DNA of 64,000 nt from Aldehydirespirator sp965116195 (GCA_965116195.1 OZ220491.1:2914001-2978000); one strand, 5' to 3'. Shown: positions 34,724-44,440, counted from the stretch's first letter. Notes: generated from the letters alone by a model not told the origin. Translations and numbers: made by a program.

Positions 34724-34987
34724 CCGGCCTGACCTTCACGTCGGGCTTGTCGAGGTAGTCAGCCTGATCGTCATCTTCGGCCCGGTTACCTACGACCGAA
34801 CCCAGACCCGTCGTCGCACCTTTGGATCTCTGTCCACAGGGCCTCCACAGCACGCCCGAGAAATCCCCTGTGTTTGCGCAGCGATCTCGCGATTTCCCCA
34901 ACGTCATCCCCAAGATCACGGGTCGCGGGTGTGTGTTTGGTCGTTACTGTCAAGTGCCACAGCTATCGGTTGGGGGTACCAGCGTCT

Positions 34988-36403
34988 ATGAGCGTCACCG
35001 AACGGACACATTGGCAGACTTCGGCCTCGTCAACCGGGCAATCTCTGTCGACAACCCGCCAAAGTCGGGACATTCGCACCCCGCCGCACAACCTGGAAGC
35101 TGAAGAATCTCTGCTGGGTGCGATGCTGTTGTCGCGTGAGGCGATAGCTGATGTGGTAGAGACCGTGTTGGCGGAGCACTTTTACCGGCCGGCTCATGCC
35201 AGCGTCTACGAAGCTGTGTACCGGCTCTACGCCAATGGTGATCCTGTTGATCCGGTGACCGTGGCCGAAGCGCTGGAACGCAACAACGCTTCGGAACCCA
35301 TTGGTGGTTTGGAGGGACTGCTGTCACTCCAGATGAACACACCAGCCACGTCCAATGCCGTTTCTTATGCCCGTATTGTTCGTGAGAAATATGTTCTGCG
35401 TCGGCTGATAGCTGTGGCGGGTGAGATAGCCGAGGCGGGATACAGTCGGCCCGACGATGTTCCTGAAACTGTTGATTGGGCCGAGAACCTTGTGTATCAG
35501 ATCGGGCAGGGTCAGGTTCGTGGAAGCTCTGTACGGATTGGTGATCTGCTTCACGACACGTTGGACAGCCTCGAAGAACTTTATGCGCAGGGCGGAGCAA
35601 TCACCGGCACACCCACAGGCTTCACCGATCTGGACAGGTTACTTTCAGGTCTGCAGCCCAGTTCTCTGTATGTGGTAGGAGCGCGACCCTCAATGGGCAA
35701 GACTTCCTTCGCTCTGGACATGGCTGCTCACGCCGCGATGAAAGTTCGCAAGCCCGTGCTTTTGTTCTCACTGGAGATGGGCCACATGGAGTTGACGAAG
35801 AGGCTTTTGTGCTCGGTAGCTCATATTGATTCCACCAAGATTCGTGATGGTAACCTGGATGAGCGCGACTGGAATCTGATCACTGCTGCCTGCGCGCGCT
35901 TGACAGAGGCACCATTGTGGATTGACGACAATCCGAATGTCACAATAATGGAAATTCGTGCACGTGCTCGTCGCCTCAAGAGCCAGACGGGTGCACTCGC
36001 CATGGTCGTCATTGATTATCTTCAGTTGATGTCTGGTCGTCAAACAGCCGACAATCGTCAAGTGGAGGTCGCTGAGTTGTCTCGCGGTCTCAAAGTACTG
36101 GCCCGAGAGTTGGAGTGCCCGGTCGTGGCGCTGTCACAGTTGTCCCGTACCCTTGAGACACGCAAAGACAAACGACCGACGTTGGCAGATCTGAGAGAGT
36201 CCGGTGCCATTGAACAAGATGCCGATGTGGTGATGTTTTTGTATCGTGACGAGTACTACAACCCTGACACAACTGAAACTCCGGGCACGGCTGAGGTGAT
36301 CGTGGCCAAGAACCGTAACGGCCCGACAGCAACCACGACCCTGACATTCCTGAAGCGATTCACGACCTTCAAGGACTACGCGCCAGAGCGTGGCAGGGTC
36401 TGA
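34988..36403 (+). CDS. dnaB: Replicative DNA helicase DnaB
   Basis: About 471 residues from the ATG at 34988; an upstream extension to 34874 has no homology. N-terminal domain begins PPHNLEAEESLLGAMLLS. The RecA-like motor has ARPSMGKTSFALDMAAHAA (Walker A), VVIDYLQLMSG (Walker B), QLSRTLETRKDKRPTLADLRESGAIEQDADVVMFLYR and the arginine finger region. No intein interrupts Walker A or the ADLRESG motif, both common insertion sites. It is loaded by the DciA encoded near gyrB. Confidence 0.97.
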   Translation: MSVTERTHWQTSASSTGQSLSTTRQSRDIRTPPHNLEAEESLLGAMLLSREAIADVVETVLAEHFYRPAHASVYEAVYRLYANGDPVDPVTVAEALERNNASEPIGGLEGLLSLQMNTPATSNAVSYARIVREKYVLRRLIAVAGEIAEAGYSRPDDVPETVDWAENLVYQIGQGQVRGSSVRIGDLLHDTLDSLEELYAQGGAITGTPTGFTDLDRLLSGLQPSSLYVVGARPSMGKTSFALDMAAHAAMKVRKPVLLFSLEMGHMELTKRLLCSVAHIDSTKIRDGNLDERDWNLITAACARLTEAPLWIDDNPNVTIMEIRARARRLKSQTGALAMVVIDYLQLMSGRQTADNRQVEVAELSRGLKVLARELECPVVALSQLSRTLETRKDKRPTLADLRESGAIEQDADVVMFLYRDEYYNPDTTETPGTAEVIVAKNRNGPTATTTLTFLKRFTTFKDYAPERGRV

Positions 36404-36412
36404 ACCAAGGCA

Positions 36413-36619
36413 ATGTTTCTGGGTGAAGACCTTCTGGCGTGGCTGGTGCTGGCGCTCGGCGCGGCCATGGCTGTTGGTAACGGAGCCGCATTGGCACGTC
36501 CCCGCCGGTCGCGGCGTGACAACGCCGACCTTGTGCGGGCTCCGGTGGGTCGTAGCCTGCTGTTCGTGGTTCTCGGTGTTGCGGCTGCAGCTTGGGCTCT
36601 GGCGACGTTGCTGTCTTGA
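36413..36619 (+). CDS. Small membrane protein
   Basis: 68 residues with two hydrophobic helices (about residues 8-27 and 48-67) separated by a basic loop (ARPRRSRRD). Its TGA overlaps the ATG of the acyl-CoA dehydrogenase, and a comparable small membrane protein is common upstream of such genes. Function unknown. Confidence 0.6.
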   Translation: MFLGEDLLAWLVLALGAAMAVGNGAALARPRRSRRDNADLVRAPVGRSLLFVVLGVAAAAWALATLLS

Positions 36620-37884
36620 TGAGTCGCTCAGCCCTGCCCGGCAATCTTGATGAGGCCAGCCTCAATCTTGCGATGTCTCCTGGTGCTCGTCCGCTCTATG
36701 AGCGAGTCATGGACTTTGTGGCAACACAGGTCGAACCTGTCACAGCAGAGTTCTTCAGGCTTGGTGACGGGCGTGGCGAGCGCTGGGGCTATGGGCCGGG
36801 GCAACTGGAGTTGTTGGATGGTCTCAAGGCTCGTGCCAAAGCGGCTGGACTCTGGAATTTCTTTTTGCCGAATGCTGACAGTGGCGATGGTCTCAGCAAT
36901 CTCGACTATGCCTACATCGCAGCAGAACTCGGCAAAAACCCCATCGCTTCAGAGTGCTTGAATTGCAGCGCTCCTGACACCGGCAACATGGAGGTACTTG
37001 AAAGAGTCGGAACTGCCCAACAAAAGAAGCGTTGGCTCGAACCACTGCTGGCAGGCGAAATCCGTTCCTGCTATGCCATGACCGAACCGGACAGGGCATC
37101 TTCGGATGCCAAGAACATCGCCACGGAAGCGGTACGTGATGGCGACGAATGGGTGATCAACGGCGAGAAGTTCTATATTTCCGGTGCAGGTGATCCTCGT
37201 TGCAAGATCATGATCTGCATGGTGCAGACCAGCCCTGACGGTCCTGTGCATCGGCGTCAGTCGCAAATTCTCGTGCCCATGGACACGCCTGGTGTGGAGG
37301 TGGTCGGGCCGATGCATGTGTTCGGCGATGACGACGCCCCTCACGGTCACATGCACATCCGCTTGGCCGATGTGCGGGTGTCTGTCTCCAACATGTTGCT
37401 TGGCGAGGGCCGCGGCTTTGAGATCTCACAACTGCGACTCGGCCCGGGCCGCATCCATCACTGCATGCGCTCAATCGGCGCAGCCGAAAAAGCTCTGGAA
37501 CTGATGGTTCGCCGGAGCATGAGCCGGCAGGCATTCGGACGCCCTCTGGCTCAACTGGGCGGCAACCTGGAGATCATTGCTCGAGCCAGAACCGAGGTTG
37601 AAGCGATGCGACTGATGGTGCTTCGGGCCGCCAAGGCCATGGACACTCTCGGCAATGCCGAGGCCCGTGTCTGGGTGAGTGCCGTCAAGGCGATGGTACC
37701 TGAGCGGGTATGTCGCATCATTGACCAGGCGATCCAGATGCATGGTGCGGCCGGCGTGTCTCAGTGGACTCCACTGGCTGGCATGTACACGAGTCAGAGG
37801 ACATTGCGCCTTGCTGACGGGCCTGACGAGGTGCACTGGTTTGTGGTCGGCAGGGCTGAGTTGGCCGCGCAGCAGAGCCCCTGA
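36619..37884 (+). CDS. Acyl-CoA dehydrogenase, ACAD10/11-like
   Basis: 421 residues from the ATG at 36619. The acyl-CoA dehydrogenase fold is shown by CYAMTEPDRASSDAKNIATEA (FAD site), EWVINGEKFYISGAGDPRC, RLGPGRIHHCMRSIG and QMHGAAGVSQWTPLAGMY near the C-terminus. The sequence type (AGLWNFFLP, YAYIAAELG, SECLNCSAPDTGNMEVL) is that of ACAD11-like enzymes. The next gene is an APH-fold kinase, the partner known in this group, so the pair could degrade 4-hydroxyacyl-CoAs through a phosphorylated intermediate. Confidence 0.9.
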   Translation: MSRSALPGNLDEASLNLAMSPGARPLYERVMDFVATQVEPVTAEFFRLGDGRGERWGYGPGQLELLDGLKARAKAAGLWNFFLPNADSGDGLSNLDYAYIAAELGKNPIASECLNCSAPDTGNMEVLERVGTAQQKKRWLEPLLAGEIRSCYAMTEPDRASSDAKNIATEAVRDGDEWVINGEKFYISGAGDPRCKIMICMVQTSPDGPVHRRQSQILVPMDTPGVEVVGPMHVFGDDDAPHGHMHIRLADVRVSVSNMLLGEGRGFEISQLRLGPGRIHHCMRSIGAAEKALELMVRRSMSRQAFGRPLAQLGGNLEIIARARTEVEAMRLMVLRAAKAMDTLGNAEARVWVSAVKAMVPERVCRIIDQAIQMHGAAGVSQWTPLAGMYTSQRTLRLADGPDEVHWFVVGRAELAAQQSP

Positions 37885-37899
37885 TGTCCAGAACAGCTA

Positions 37900-39093
37900 A
37901 TGTCGCTCGGTATGTCGTCCGGAACTGTGCCTGAAACCTCTGACAGCACGCAGCGTTCCGAAAGTGGGTTGAGCGACGCGCCGAAGTTCCGCACCGATCG
38001 CAGTCATTATCGTGCCGCCCTGGGGTCCTGGCTGGCTGAACGGTTCCCGAACCGATCCGACCTGAGTGTGGCCAACATTGAGATCCCGGTAAGCACGGGG
38101 TTCTCCAACGAGACGGTGATGCTTGATGTGATCTGGTCAGAGGGCAACACAGAGCATCAGGATCGCTACGTCGTGCGTATTGAGCCCGCTGATGGTGGGA
38201 TGTTCCCGGTTCAGGCACCGGATTGTGCGGTCTCGGTCAAGGTGCAACACCGGGTGATGGAAGTGGTTGCACGTTCTGGAGTGGCACCGGTGCCGCCGCT
38301 TCTGGGTTACGAGGGCGACCCGACCGTGCTGGGCTCACCTTTCTTTGTGATGGGGTTCGTGCCGGGGCAGATCCCCGCTGATGTACCCCGTTACACCGAG
38401 GCGGGTTTCGTGGTGGAGGAGGCTTCACCGCAGCAGCGTCAACAGATGGTGTTGTCGGCTATTGAGACCATGGCGGGTATCCACAGTGTGGACTGGCACC
38501 ACGCGGATTTGAACTGGCTTGACCTCAGCCGGGTTGGTGTGCCCACGACGGCAATGCAGATTGATCTTTATCGCAGGCATGTTCAATCTGAGTTGGCAGG
38601 TCGTGAGCATCCCGTACTGTATGAGGCCCTTGACTGGCTTGAGAACAACGATCCCAACGATGAGCGTATCGGACTCTCCTGGGGAGACGCCCGACTTGGT
38701 AACATCATCCTGCAGGACTATCGGCCAGCCGCTGTTTTGGACTGGGAGGCTTGTGCGCTGAGCCCCACCGAAGCCGATCTTGGCTGGTTCTTGATGTTTG
38801 ACCGGATGTCCTTTGATGATCTCGGGATTGAGCGTCTTGAGGGGTATCCAACTCGTGAGGAAATGGTTGATCATTATGAGCAGGTCTCGGGCCGTACCGT
38901 GCGTGATCCGCACTACTGGGAGATCTTCGGGGCAATGCGCTTTTGTGCCATCTTCATTCGACTGGGTGACCGCATGACTGCTTCCGGGTTTTTGCCACCC
39001 GAGCGTAGTCCTGCTGTGGGTAATCAGGTCACGGCCGCGCTGGCAGCGCTGCTCGGGATCGAAAACCCGACACCTGACGTGCTGTTCGGCTGA
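37900..39093 (+). CDS. APH-family phosphotransferase, ACAD10/11-type acyl-CoA kinase
   Basis: 397 residues; ATG at 37900 or 37912. Aminoglycoside-phosphotransferase fold: SNETVMLDVIWSEG, RYVVRIEPADGG for the ATP lysine, LSWGDARLGNIIL as the catalytic loop (Asp in W-G-D) and VLDWEACALSPTEADLGW as the metal-binding DWE. In mammalian ACAD10/11 and bacterial LvaA-type enzymes such kinases phosphorylate 4-hydroxyacyl-CoA. Only 15 bp separate it from the dehydrogenase. Confidence 0.85.
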   Translation: MSLGMSSGTVPETSDSTQRSESGLSDAPKFRTDRSHYRAALGSWLAERFPNRSDLSVANIEIPVSTGFSNETVMLDVIWSEGNTEHQDRYVVRIEPADGGMFPVQAPDCAVSVKVQHRVMEVVARSGVAPVPPLLGYEGDPTVLGSPFFVMGFVPGQIPADVPRYTEAGFVVEEASPQQRQQMVLSAIETMAGIHSVDWHHADLNWLDLSRVGVPTTAMQIDLYRRHVQSELAGREHPVLYEALDWLENNDPNDERIGLSWGDARLGNIILQDYRPAAVLDWEACALSPTEADLGWFLMFDRMSFDDLGIERLEGYPTREEMVDHYEQVSGRTVRDPHYWEIFGAMRFCAIFIRLGDRMTASGFLPPERSPAVGNQVTAALAALLGIENPTPDVLFG

Positions 39094-39195
39094 ACCATCC
39101 CGGTACCGGTGACACCGTTGACACCGGTCATGATGTTGGCACCGGTTACAAGAGGGGCATCAGATCAAGCACTCCGGCCTGACGAAGCGTTGCGG
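39094..39195. repeat. ACACCGGT-rich gap
   Basis: 102 bp between convergent genes with four degenerate GACACCGGT/GGCACCGGT units (39100-39150). No clear terminator hairpin. Confidence 0.5.
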
Positions 39196-40503
39196 TCAGG
39201 TTCTTTCCAGGGTTCCGAAATCGTCGGGTACGTGGATGGGCATGTCCGTTTCGGCCCAGTCTTTGACCGTCTTGGCAACTTGGGCCGCTTCTTCTTTTGA
39301 AAGCGACTGCACAATACTGCGGCCCAACGCTTCATAGACCGGAATTTCACTGTCGGCCAGTGCAGGCATGAACTCCTTTCGTGACATGGCTGCTTCCAGA
39401 GCGGGTGTGAGCCTCTCCAGTTTGGCTCGTTCACGTTCGGCTTCTGCGTCGCTGAACTCGCCCATCACGTCAACGGCGAACAGTTCCAGCGTCTCGCAGA
39501 TGTGCTCGTGACGGTTGTTGCCGCCCTGTTGGATGAACACGACCTGATCCACCCCAGCATCGGCGAAACCACGCAGGTGCTGTCGCACCTGTTCAGGTGT
39601 GCCGATGCCGCTTTGGTTGGCTCTGTCCGCGATGGTGTGTCTGGTGGCCAGATAATCGGCCCAGATATCGGTGCGGCCAGGCTTGTGCTGACCGAATACA
39701 TAATGGTGGCCGAGTCCGTAACCAAAGAACTGAAATCCGTCCAGACCTCGACGCCGAGCTTCGTCAGCGTCGGGGTGTACAGACAGTCCTGTAACCATGG
39801 CGATGTTGGGGTTGACGGCGTGACCTATGGGTACACACTCAGTCTCAAGGATCCGGTAGTAGTCCTGCACCCAGGCTGCGGCATCGGACGGGTCAACAAA
39901 GCTGAACGTGAGCGCGCCTATCCCCAGTCGGGCCGCCATTTTTATTGTTTCACGGTTGGAGCATGCCACCCACAGAGGCGGATGAGGTTTCTGGACCGGT
40001 TTGGGCACCACATTGCGGCACGGCATTGAGAAGTGAGTGCCGTCATAGCCGGGATAAGGGTCCATCACCATCATGTTGCAGCATTGTTCAACAGCTTCTT
40101 CCCAGGCCGAACGCTTGTCGGCGACTTCAATGCCAAAACCGCCGAGTTCCAACAAAGAAGACGACTCGCCGGTACCGAAGTCCACTCTGCCGTTGGAGAC
40201 AAGATCCAGTGTGGCGATACGTTCGGCCACACGAGCCGGGTGGTTGTAGCCAGGGGGCATCAGCACTATCCCGTGGCCGAGTCGGATCCGTTTGGTGCGC
40301 TGACTGCAGGCCGCCAGGAACACCTCCGGGGCTGAGGAGTGCGAGTACTCCTCCAGGAAGTGGTGCTCAACCTCCCAGGCGTAATCGAAGCCGAGACGGT
40401 CAGCCAACTCCACCTGCTCCAGCGCCTCGTTGAAGAGACGCTGCTCGGCACCGTTGCTCCAGGGCCTCGGTAGTTGGTGCTCGTAGAAAATGCCGAATTT
40501 CAT
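39196..40503 (-). CDS. LLM-class flavin-dependent oxidoreductase
   Basis: 435 residues from the ATG at 40503 (MKFGIFYEHQLPRPW), where luciferase-like monooxygenase homology begins; the longer frame to 40641 crosses an intergenic repeat. Motifs include DYAWEVEHHFLEEYSHSSAPEVFLAA, RLGHGIVLMP, VDFGTGESSSLLELGGFG and PHPPLWVACSNRETI. It uses FMN or F420 to oxidise an unknown substrate. The last 90 residues form a long extra tail compared with the usual 320-380. Confidence 0.88.
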   Translation of the reverse strand: MKFGIFYEHQLPRPWSNGAEQRLFNEALEQVELADRLGFDYAWEVEHHFLEEYSHSSAPEVFLAACSQRTKRIRLGHGIVLMPPGYNHPARVAERIATLDLVSNGRVDFGTGESSSLLELGGFGIEVADKRSAWEEAVEQCCNMMVMDPYPGYDGTHFSMPCRNVVPKPVQKPHPPLWVACSNRETIKMAARLGIGALTFSFVDPSDAAAWVQDYYRILETECVPIGHAVNPNIAMVTGLSVHPDADEARRRGLDGFQFFGYGLGHHYVFGQHKPGRTDIWADYLATRHTIADRANQSGIGTPEQVRQHLRGFADAGVDQVVFIQQGGNNRHEHICETLELFAVDVMGEFSDAEAERERAKLERLTPALEAAMSRKEFMPALADSEIPVYEALGRSIVQSLSKEEAAQVAKTVKDWAETDMPIHVPDDFGTLERT

Positions 40504-40537
40504 GGCTCTGACGATAGGCGTGACGTTGACGATTTCA

Positions 40538-40643
40538 GTTGCCGGGTGCGCTCTCGGTGTGAAGCATCGCTCACTCCTGGGCTGATGTGGGGTCTCTGTC
40601 GGCGGTGCCGCGTTGCCGGGTGCGCTCTCGGTGTGAAGCATCG
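40538..40643. repeat. 32-bp direct repeat upstream of the LLM gene
   Basis: Identical copies of a 32-bp block starting GTTGCCGGGTGCGCTCTCGG lie at 40538-40569 and 40612-40643, 74 bp apart, and each is followed by a near-identical YTCAC. The block contains the upstream region of the LLM gene on the minus strand, but not its start. Confidence 0.9.
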
Positions 40644-40713
40644 TTCACATTGATGTTGCGGGGCGGCCTTGTTGACCTCATTGTTGAGGAAGCGTGCTCT
40701 GCGTGAACCACCT

Positions 40714-42129
40714 TCACCACGGTGTTGCAAAGCGGTCTTTGCTGAGCGTCCGGAAACGGAACCAGCGTCGTGGATAGATGATTCCGAACAACACGAAGTT
40801 GCACAAGAAGCCGCAGGCACTCACCACCCAGACCACCTGGTATGCCGCAAGTGTGGCCTCCGAGTCAGTCGGCTCACCGATGAGCGCAAACGCGATGGCA
40901 ATGGCGAGTGCCACCGAGAGTTGAAAGACAGTCGTGCGTCCTGCCGCGGCCATGGCATAGCGATGCACGGGCACATCCTGTAATGCGGCACCCACCAGTT
41001 GCGCAAATCCGGTGCCTGCTGCAACGCCTACCAGCATCGTGCCGATAAGCAGGTGCCCGAGGGATGGCTGGGTGCTTGTCGTCAGCAGCAGCCAGGTCAG
41101 ACCCACCAAGCCGCACGCCGCGCCGACGGTGAGGATGCGAGCATTGCCGATCCTGTCGGCAAGTCGTCCCGCCTGAGGCGAGACCAAAAACGACACAACC
41201 GGGCCAGCCGCGGTTGCGAGTCCGGTCTGGAGCACCGACCATTCCCACACGTTCTGGAGATAAGAGGGCAGCGGCACCAGCAAGGCAAAGAAGCCAATCG
41301 AAAAGAACAGCGAACCCAGATTGCCCAGCACAAAAGAACGAATTCGCAGCAGATCCAGGTCAAACAAGGGTGCGGGATGGCTGACACTACGCCACAAAAA
41401 CACGGCGATCATCGTTGCACTTGCCACGAACGCGCTGACGGTGGCTGAGCTGCCCCAGCCCCAGGTGTCGCCCTGCACAATCCCGAGAATGAGGGCACCA
41501 ACACCCAGTGATGCCAGCGGCACGCCGATCAGGTCAACACTGCTGGCAAGTCCAGGGCCTCGACTCTCGGTAAGGCCACGGGTTCCGACCAGCAAGGCCA
41601 TCAGCGCAACGGGCACATTGACATAAAATATGGCACGCCACCCCAACCCTTCAATGAGCAGCGCTCCCAGGGTCGGAGCGATGGCTGCTGCGAGTCCACC
41701 CATGGCACCCCAGATGCCGATGGCGGTCTGATGTCGGTGACGGGGGAAAGCCGTGAGCAGCATCGCCAACCCGGCCGGGTACTGCATTGAGCCACCCACG
41801 GCTTGCAGGGCCCGGGCCGCAATGAGCATCGCAATGTTCGTGGAAGCTCCAGCGATCATTGAGCCGGTGGCAAAGATCACCAGACCAACTCGAAACACTC
41901 GTCGTCGGCCGAACCGGTCGGCCAGCCAGCCGGACAGCAGCAGCAGTGCAGCCACCCCGATGGCGTAGGCGTTGACCACCCATGAGAGCGAGGCCGGATT
42001 TGCACCTGGCAACGCAGCCTGGATCTCGGGCAGTGCCAAGGCGATGATGGTGAGCTCCATGGCCACCATGAACACAGAGGCAGACACCACAGCCAGCGTC
42101 AACCAAGCCGACCGCGGCACATCCTGCAT
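40714..42129 (-). CDS. MFS drug exporter, DHA2 family (14 TM)
   Basis: 471 residues from the ATG at 42129. The DHA2 signature is clear: VFMVAMELTIIALALPEIQ in TM1, LLLSGWLADRFGRRRVFRVGL (motif A), IAARALQAVGGSMQYPAGLAML (motif B/C region) and about 14 hydrophobic segments. It probably exports a hydrophobic compound by proton antiport. A TetR or MarR regulator is not next to it. Confidence 0.9.
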   Translation of the reverse strand: MQDVPRSAWLTLAVVSASVFMVAMELTIIALALPEIQAALPGANPASLSWVVNAYAIGVAALLLLSGWLADRFGRRRVFRVGLVIFATGSMIAGASTNIAMLIAARALQAVGGSMQYPAGLAMLLTAFPRHRHQTAIGIWGAMGGLAAAIAPTLGALLIEGLGWRAIFYVNVPVALMALLVGTRGLTESRGPGLASSVDLIGVPLASLGVGALILGIVQGDTWGWGSSATVSAFVASATMIAVFLWRSVSHPAPLFDLDLLRIRSFVLGNLGSLFFSIGFFALLVPLPSYLQNVWEWSVLQTGLATAAGPVVSFLVSPQAGRLADRIGNARILTVGAACGLVGLTWLLLTTSTQPSLGHLLIGTMLVGVAAGTGFAQLVGAALQDVPVHRYAMAAAGRTTVFQLSVALAIAIAFALIGEPTDSEATLAAYQVVWVVSACGFLCNFVLFGIIYPRRWFRFRTLSKDRFATPW

Positions 42130-42333
42130 CAGCCGCACTCTACGGACACCACAACACCCACAGCGCACACCACTGTCAGCAAAACTGCGGACTGCGTCAC
42201 AACCCAGGCTGTATCTCAATGTCTTCCAATGTGTCGCAGGGTTTATCTGACATCTGCTGGCGGATGACTGCTAGCGTGTGGCGGCATGGCCGTACAATCA
42301 CGTGCTCCTACACAAACTGGTTGCGGTGTGAAC

Positions 42334-42349
42334 GGCTCGGTGCCGAGCC
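42334..42349. promoter_or_regulatory. Palindrome upstream of the ImmA/IrrE-PIN module
   Basis: GGCTCGG-TG-CCGAGCC is a near-perfect 16-bp palindrome 40 bp before the ATG at 42389. It suits an operator for the HTH protein encoded downstream. Confidence 0.5.
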
Positions 42350-42388
42350 ACGGGTAGCCGTCAACCCGAATTGCAGGTTCAGAATCAC

Positions 42389-43552
42389 ATGACTGACAAC
42401 ACCGTACCCATCAATGCCCAGGTTCTTGCTTGGACTCGTGAAGAAGCTGGCCTCACGCAGGTCGAACTCGCCCAACGTGCCAAGTTGTCTGTGGAGTGCA
42501 TTCAAGCCTGGGAAGCCGAAGAGTCACGTCCCACAAGGGGCCAGTTCAGCAAACTGGTAGGTGTCTTGAAGCGTCCATCGGCTCTGTTCTTCCTCCCCGA
42601 GCCACCGGTTGAGGCGGGTATGCCGACTTCTCTCCGTAGTGCTCCAGCTCTTGGGGATCGCAAACTTGGTCCTGAGGAAGCCCGCCAGATTCGGAGAGCG
42701 CGCAGGCTTCAGGAGCTGACTTCCTGGGTGTTCCGTGACGAGGGCGCGGCTCAAGTCCGTCTGTCTCAATACCAACCAAGCGAGGATCCAGTCGAGATTG
42801 GGATGGCTGAACGCTCGGAGTCGGGCGTATCTGCTGCTGAGCAACTCGCCTGGAAGAGTGCTTCGGAGGCATTTCGTTCATTGCGTAGTCACCTTGAGGA
42901 TCAAGGAGTCTTGGTCATGCAACTCACCATGGGCAGGAATAACATTCGCGGATTCGGGGCCTGGGATGATCATGCACCTCTGGTTGCTGTCAACACTGCG
43001 TACCACCCGACTGCGCGGATTTTCACGCTATTTCACGAAGTTGCTCATCTGTTGACCCGTACCGACGCCGCCTGCCAGGGGTTTGTTTTTCCGGGACAGC
43101 AAGACGGGTCCGTCGAGAGGTGGTGCGAGCGATTTGCGGCAGCATTTCTCCTGCCAGAGGAGAACCTGAAGACAATCGCAAGTAAGTATGGCGTGACGGT
43201 CGCCGCGCCGACAGCCTGCCCTGACACTGTGCGGCGTATCGCCTATAGCTTCTCTGTGAGTATTCGTGCTACCGCGATTCGACTCCAAGAGGTCGGGCTC
43301 GCAGAGCCATCGCTGTATCCGTCCGTCGTTACGCAGTTCGCTGGTAGTGACTGGAATGACTCATCTGGGGGTGGAGGAGGTGGCCAGCCTGTTGCAGTGA
43401 AACGGGTCACTCAGTTCGGGGCAAGGTTGCCCAGCACTCTTTTCGCTGCCGCTGACAGGGGCCGCTTGACGACGCGGGACCTTGCTGACTATCTCCAACT
43501 CACGACAGGTCAGATTGAGGATCTGAAGGACTTGTTGAATGAACCTAGATGA
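42389..43552 (+). CDS. XRE HTH + ImmA/IrrE metallopeptidase protein (antitoxin-like)
   Basis: 387 residues from the ATG at 42389 (a TTG at 42371 is possible). An N-terminal HTH (TREEAGLTQVELAQRAKLSVECIQAWEAEE) is followed by an ImmA/IrrE (DUF955) domain with the zinc motif HEVAHLL (about residue 216) and ERFAAAFLLPEE for the third ligand. The C-terminal part (DRGRLTTRDLADYLQL) is helical. Its 3' end overlaps the PIN gene by 14 bp. This is the usual arrangement with a DUF4411 PIN toxin, where the HTH-peptidase protein is thought to be the antitoxin. Confidence 0.88.
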   Translation: MTDNTVPINAQVLAWTREEAGLTQVELAQRAKLSVECIQAWEAEESRPTRGQFSKLVGVLKRPSALFFLPEPPVEAGMPTSLRSAPALGDRKLGPEEARQIRRARRLQELTSWVFRDEGAAQVRLSQYQPSEDPVEIGMAERSESGVSAAEQLAWKSASEAFRSLRSHLEDQGVLVMQLTMGRNNIRGFGAWDDHAPLVAVNTAYHPTARIFTLFHEVAHLLTRTDAACQGFVFPGQQDGSVERWCERFAAAFLLPEENLKTIASKYGVTVAAPTACPDTVRRIAYSFSVSIRATAIRLQEVGLAEPSLYPSVVTQFAGSDWNDSSGGGGGGQPVAVKRVTQFGARLPSTLFAAADRGRLTTRDLADYLQLTTGQIEDLKDLLNEPR

Positions 43553-44042
43553 CGTTGGGGTATGGATCATTGACGCCTCCGCCCTGATCAAAGCAAAGAC
43601 GATCGTGTCGGTGAGCAACCAGTGGCACGCTTTCAAGCAACTTGAACAGATGGTCGTTGACGGACGGATCGCGCTACCTCGGCAGGTGATCAACGAGGTA
43701 AGCGAAATTACACACCCCGACCTCCCTGGTGCATGGGCACCAGGTGTTCGAGGGCGTCTTCGGTATCCCTTGGATGCGGGCTATGAGTATCTGACGAGGG
43801 TTTTGTTGGTTGCTGGAGATGTGGTGGACGTGAACAAACCCGGCGAAGATGCAGACCCGTGGGTCTTGGCGCTCGCGCTCCACCTCATTGACGACGGCCA
43901 TACTGTCTGCATCGTGACCGAGGACACCATTGACAGAAAAAGTATCTCGATAGCTACTGCTTGTAGCCGATTTGCCATTGATTATTGTGGCATACGCATG
44001 TTTCTCGGCCATTGTGGGATCGAACTGCTCAGAGAGCAGTAA
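43539..44042 (+). CDS. PIN-domain ribonuclease, DUF4411 family (toxin-like)
   Basis: 167 residues. The start VWIIDASALIKAK carries the first PIN Asp; RQVINEVSEI the Glu; GEDADPWVLALALH the second acidic pair (E-D-A-D); VCIVTEDTIDRKSISIATAC the last Asp region. All PIN acidic residues appear present. It is coupled to the ImmA/IrrE gene by a 14-bp overlap. Probably a toxin-antitoxin pair with a horizontally acquired history, next to an IS remnant. Confidence 0.85.
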   Translation: MNLDDVGVWIIDASALIKAKTIVSVSNQWHAFKQLEQMVVDGRIALPRQVINEVSEITHPDLPGAWAPGVRGRLRYPLDAGYEYLTRVLLVAGDVVDVNKPGEDADPWVLALALHLIDDGHTVCIVTEDTIDRKSISIATACSRFAIDYCGIRMFLGHCGIELLREQ

Positions 44043-44440
44043 ATGGACAACCCAGCCGACTTTGCCTCTGTGCTACCAGTGTTAGCGTCCCAATTGGTTA
44101 CGACGCATGGCAACCGGTTATTCTGTAGACCGTGAGTTCAACCATCCCCATCCCAAAAACGAGGAGGCTCAACTTATGACCCAGCAAAAATCGCGAGTCC
44201 CCAAACGATGAACACCGACGGTGGTACGCGTTCTCTGAGCATAGTGACAGGGTCCTTATGCAGCACGAACGCCGCAAACCAAAAATGGATTGGATAATCG
44301 GAGTGAGGGCTAATGGTCAATACGTCGAACACGAATGGGATGACACATTCCCGCATCTACTGGCAGACCCAGAACGTGCAAGAGGCTGCTGATGCGGTGT
44401 TGGCCGAAGCGATGGCTGAGCGTCTAGCTCATCGGTTGTC
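44043..44440. other. Intergenic region with a broken small ORF
   Basis: About 400 bp. GAGGAGG at 44161 precedes an ATG at 44176 that opens an 11-codon frame ending at 44211. The adjacent frame continues without stop to about 44395, with protein-like sequence (MDWIIGVRANGQYVEHEWDD), as if one frameshift had broken a gene of about 75 codons. I recognise no family. Confidence 0.35.

Noticed and set aside
44174..44356. Minus-strand hydrophobic frame in the accessory patch
   Set aside because: Short, no ribosome binding site, and the opposite strand has more protein-like codon use.
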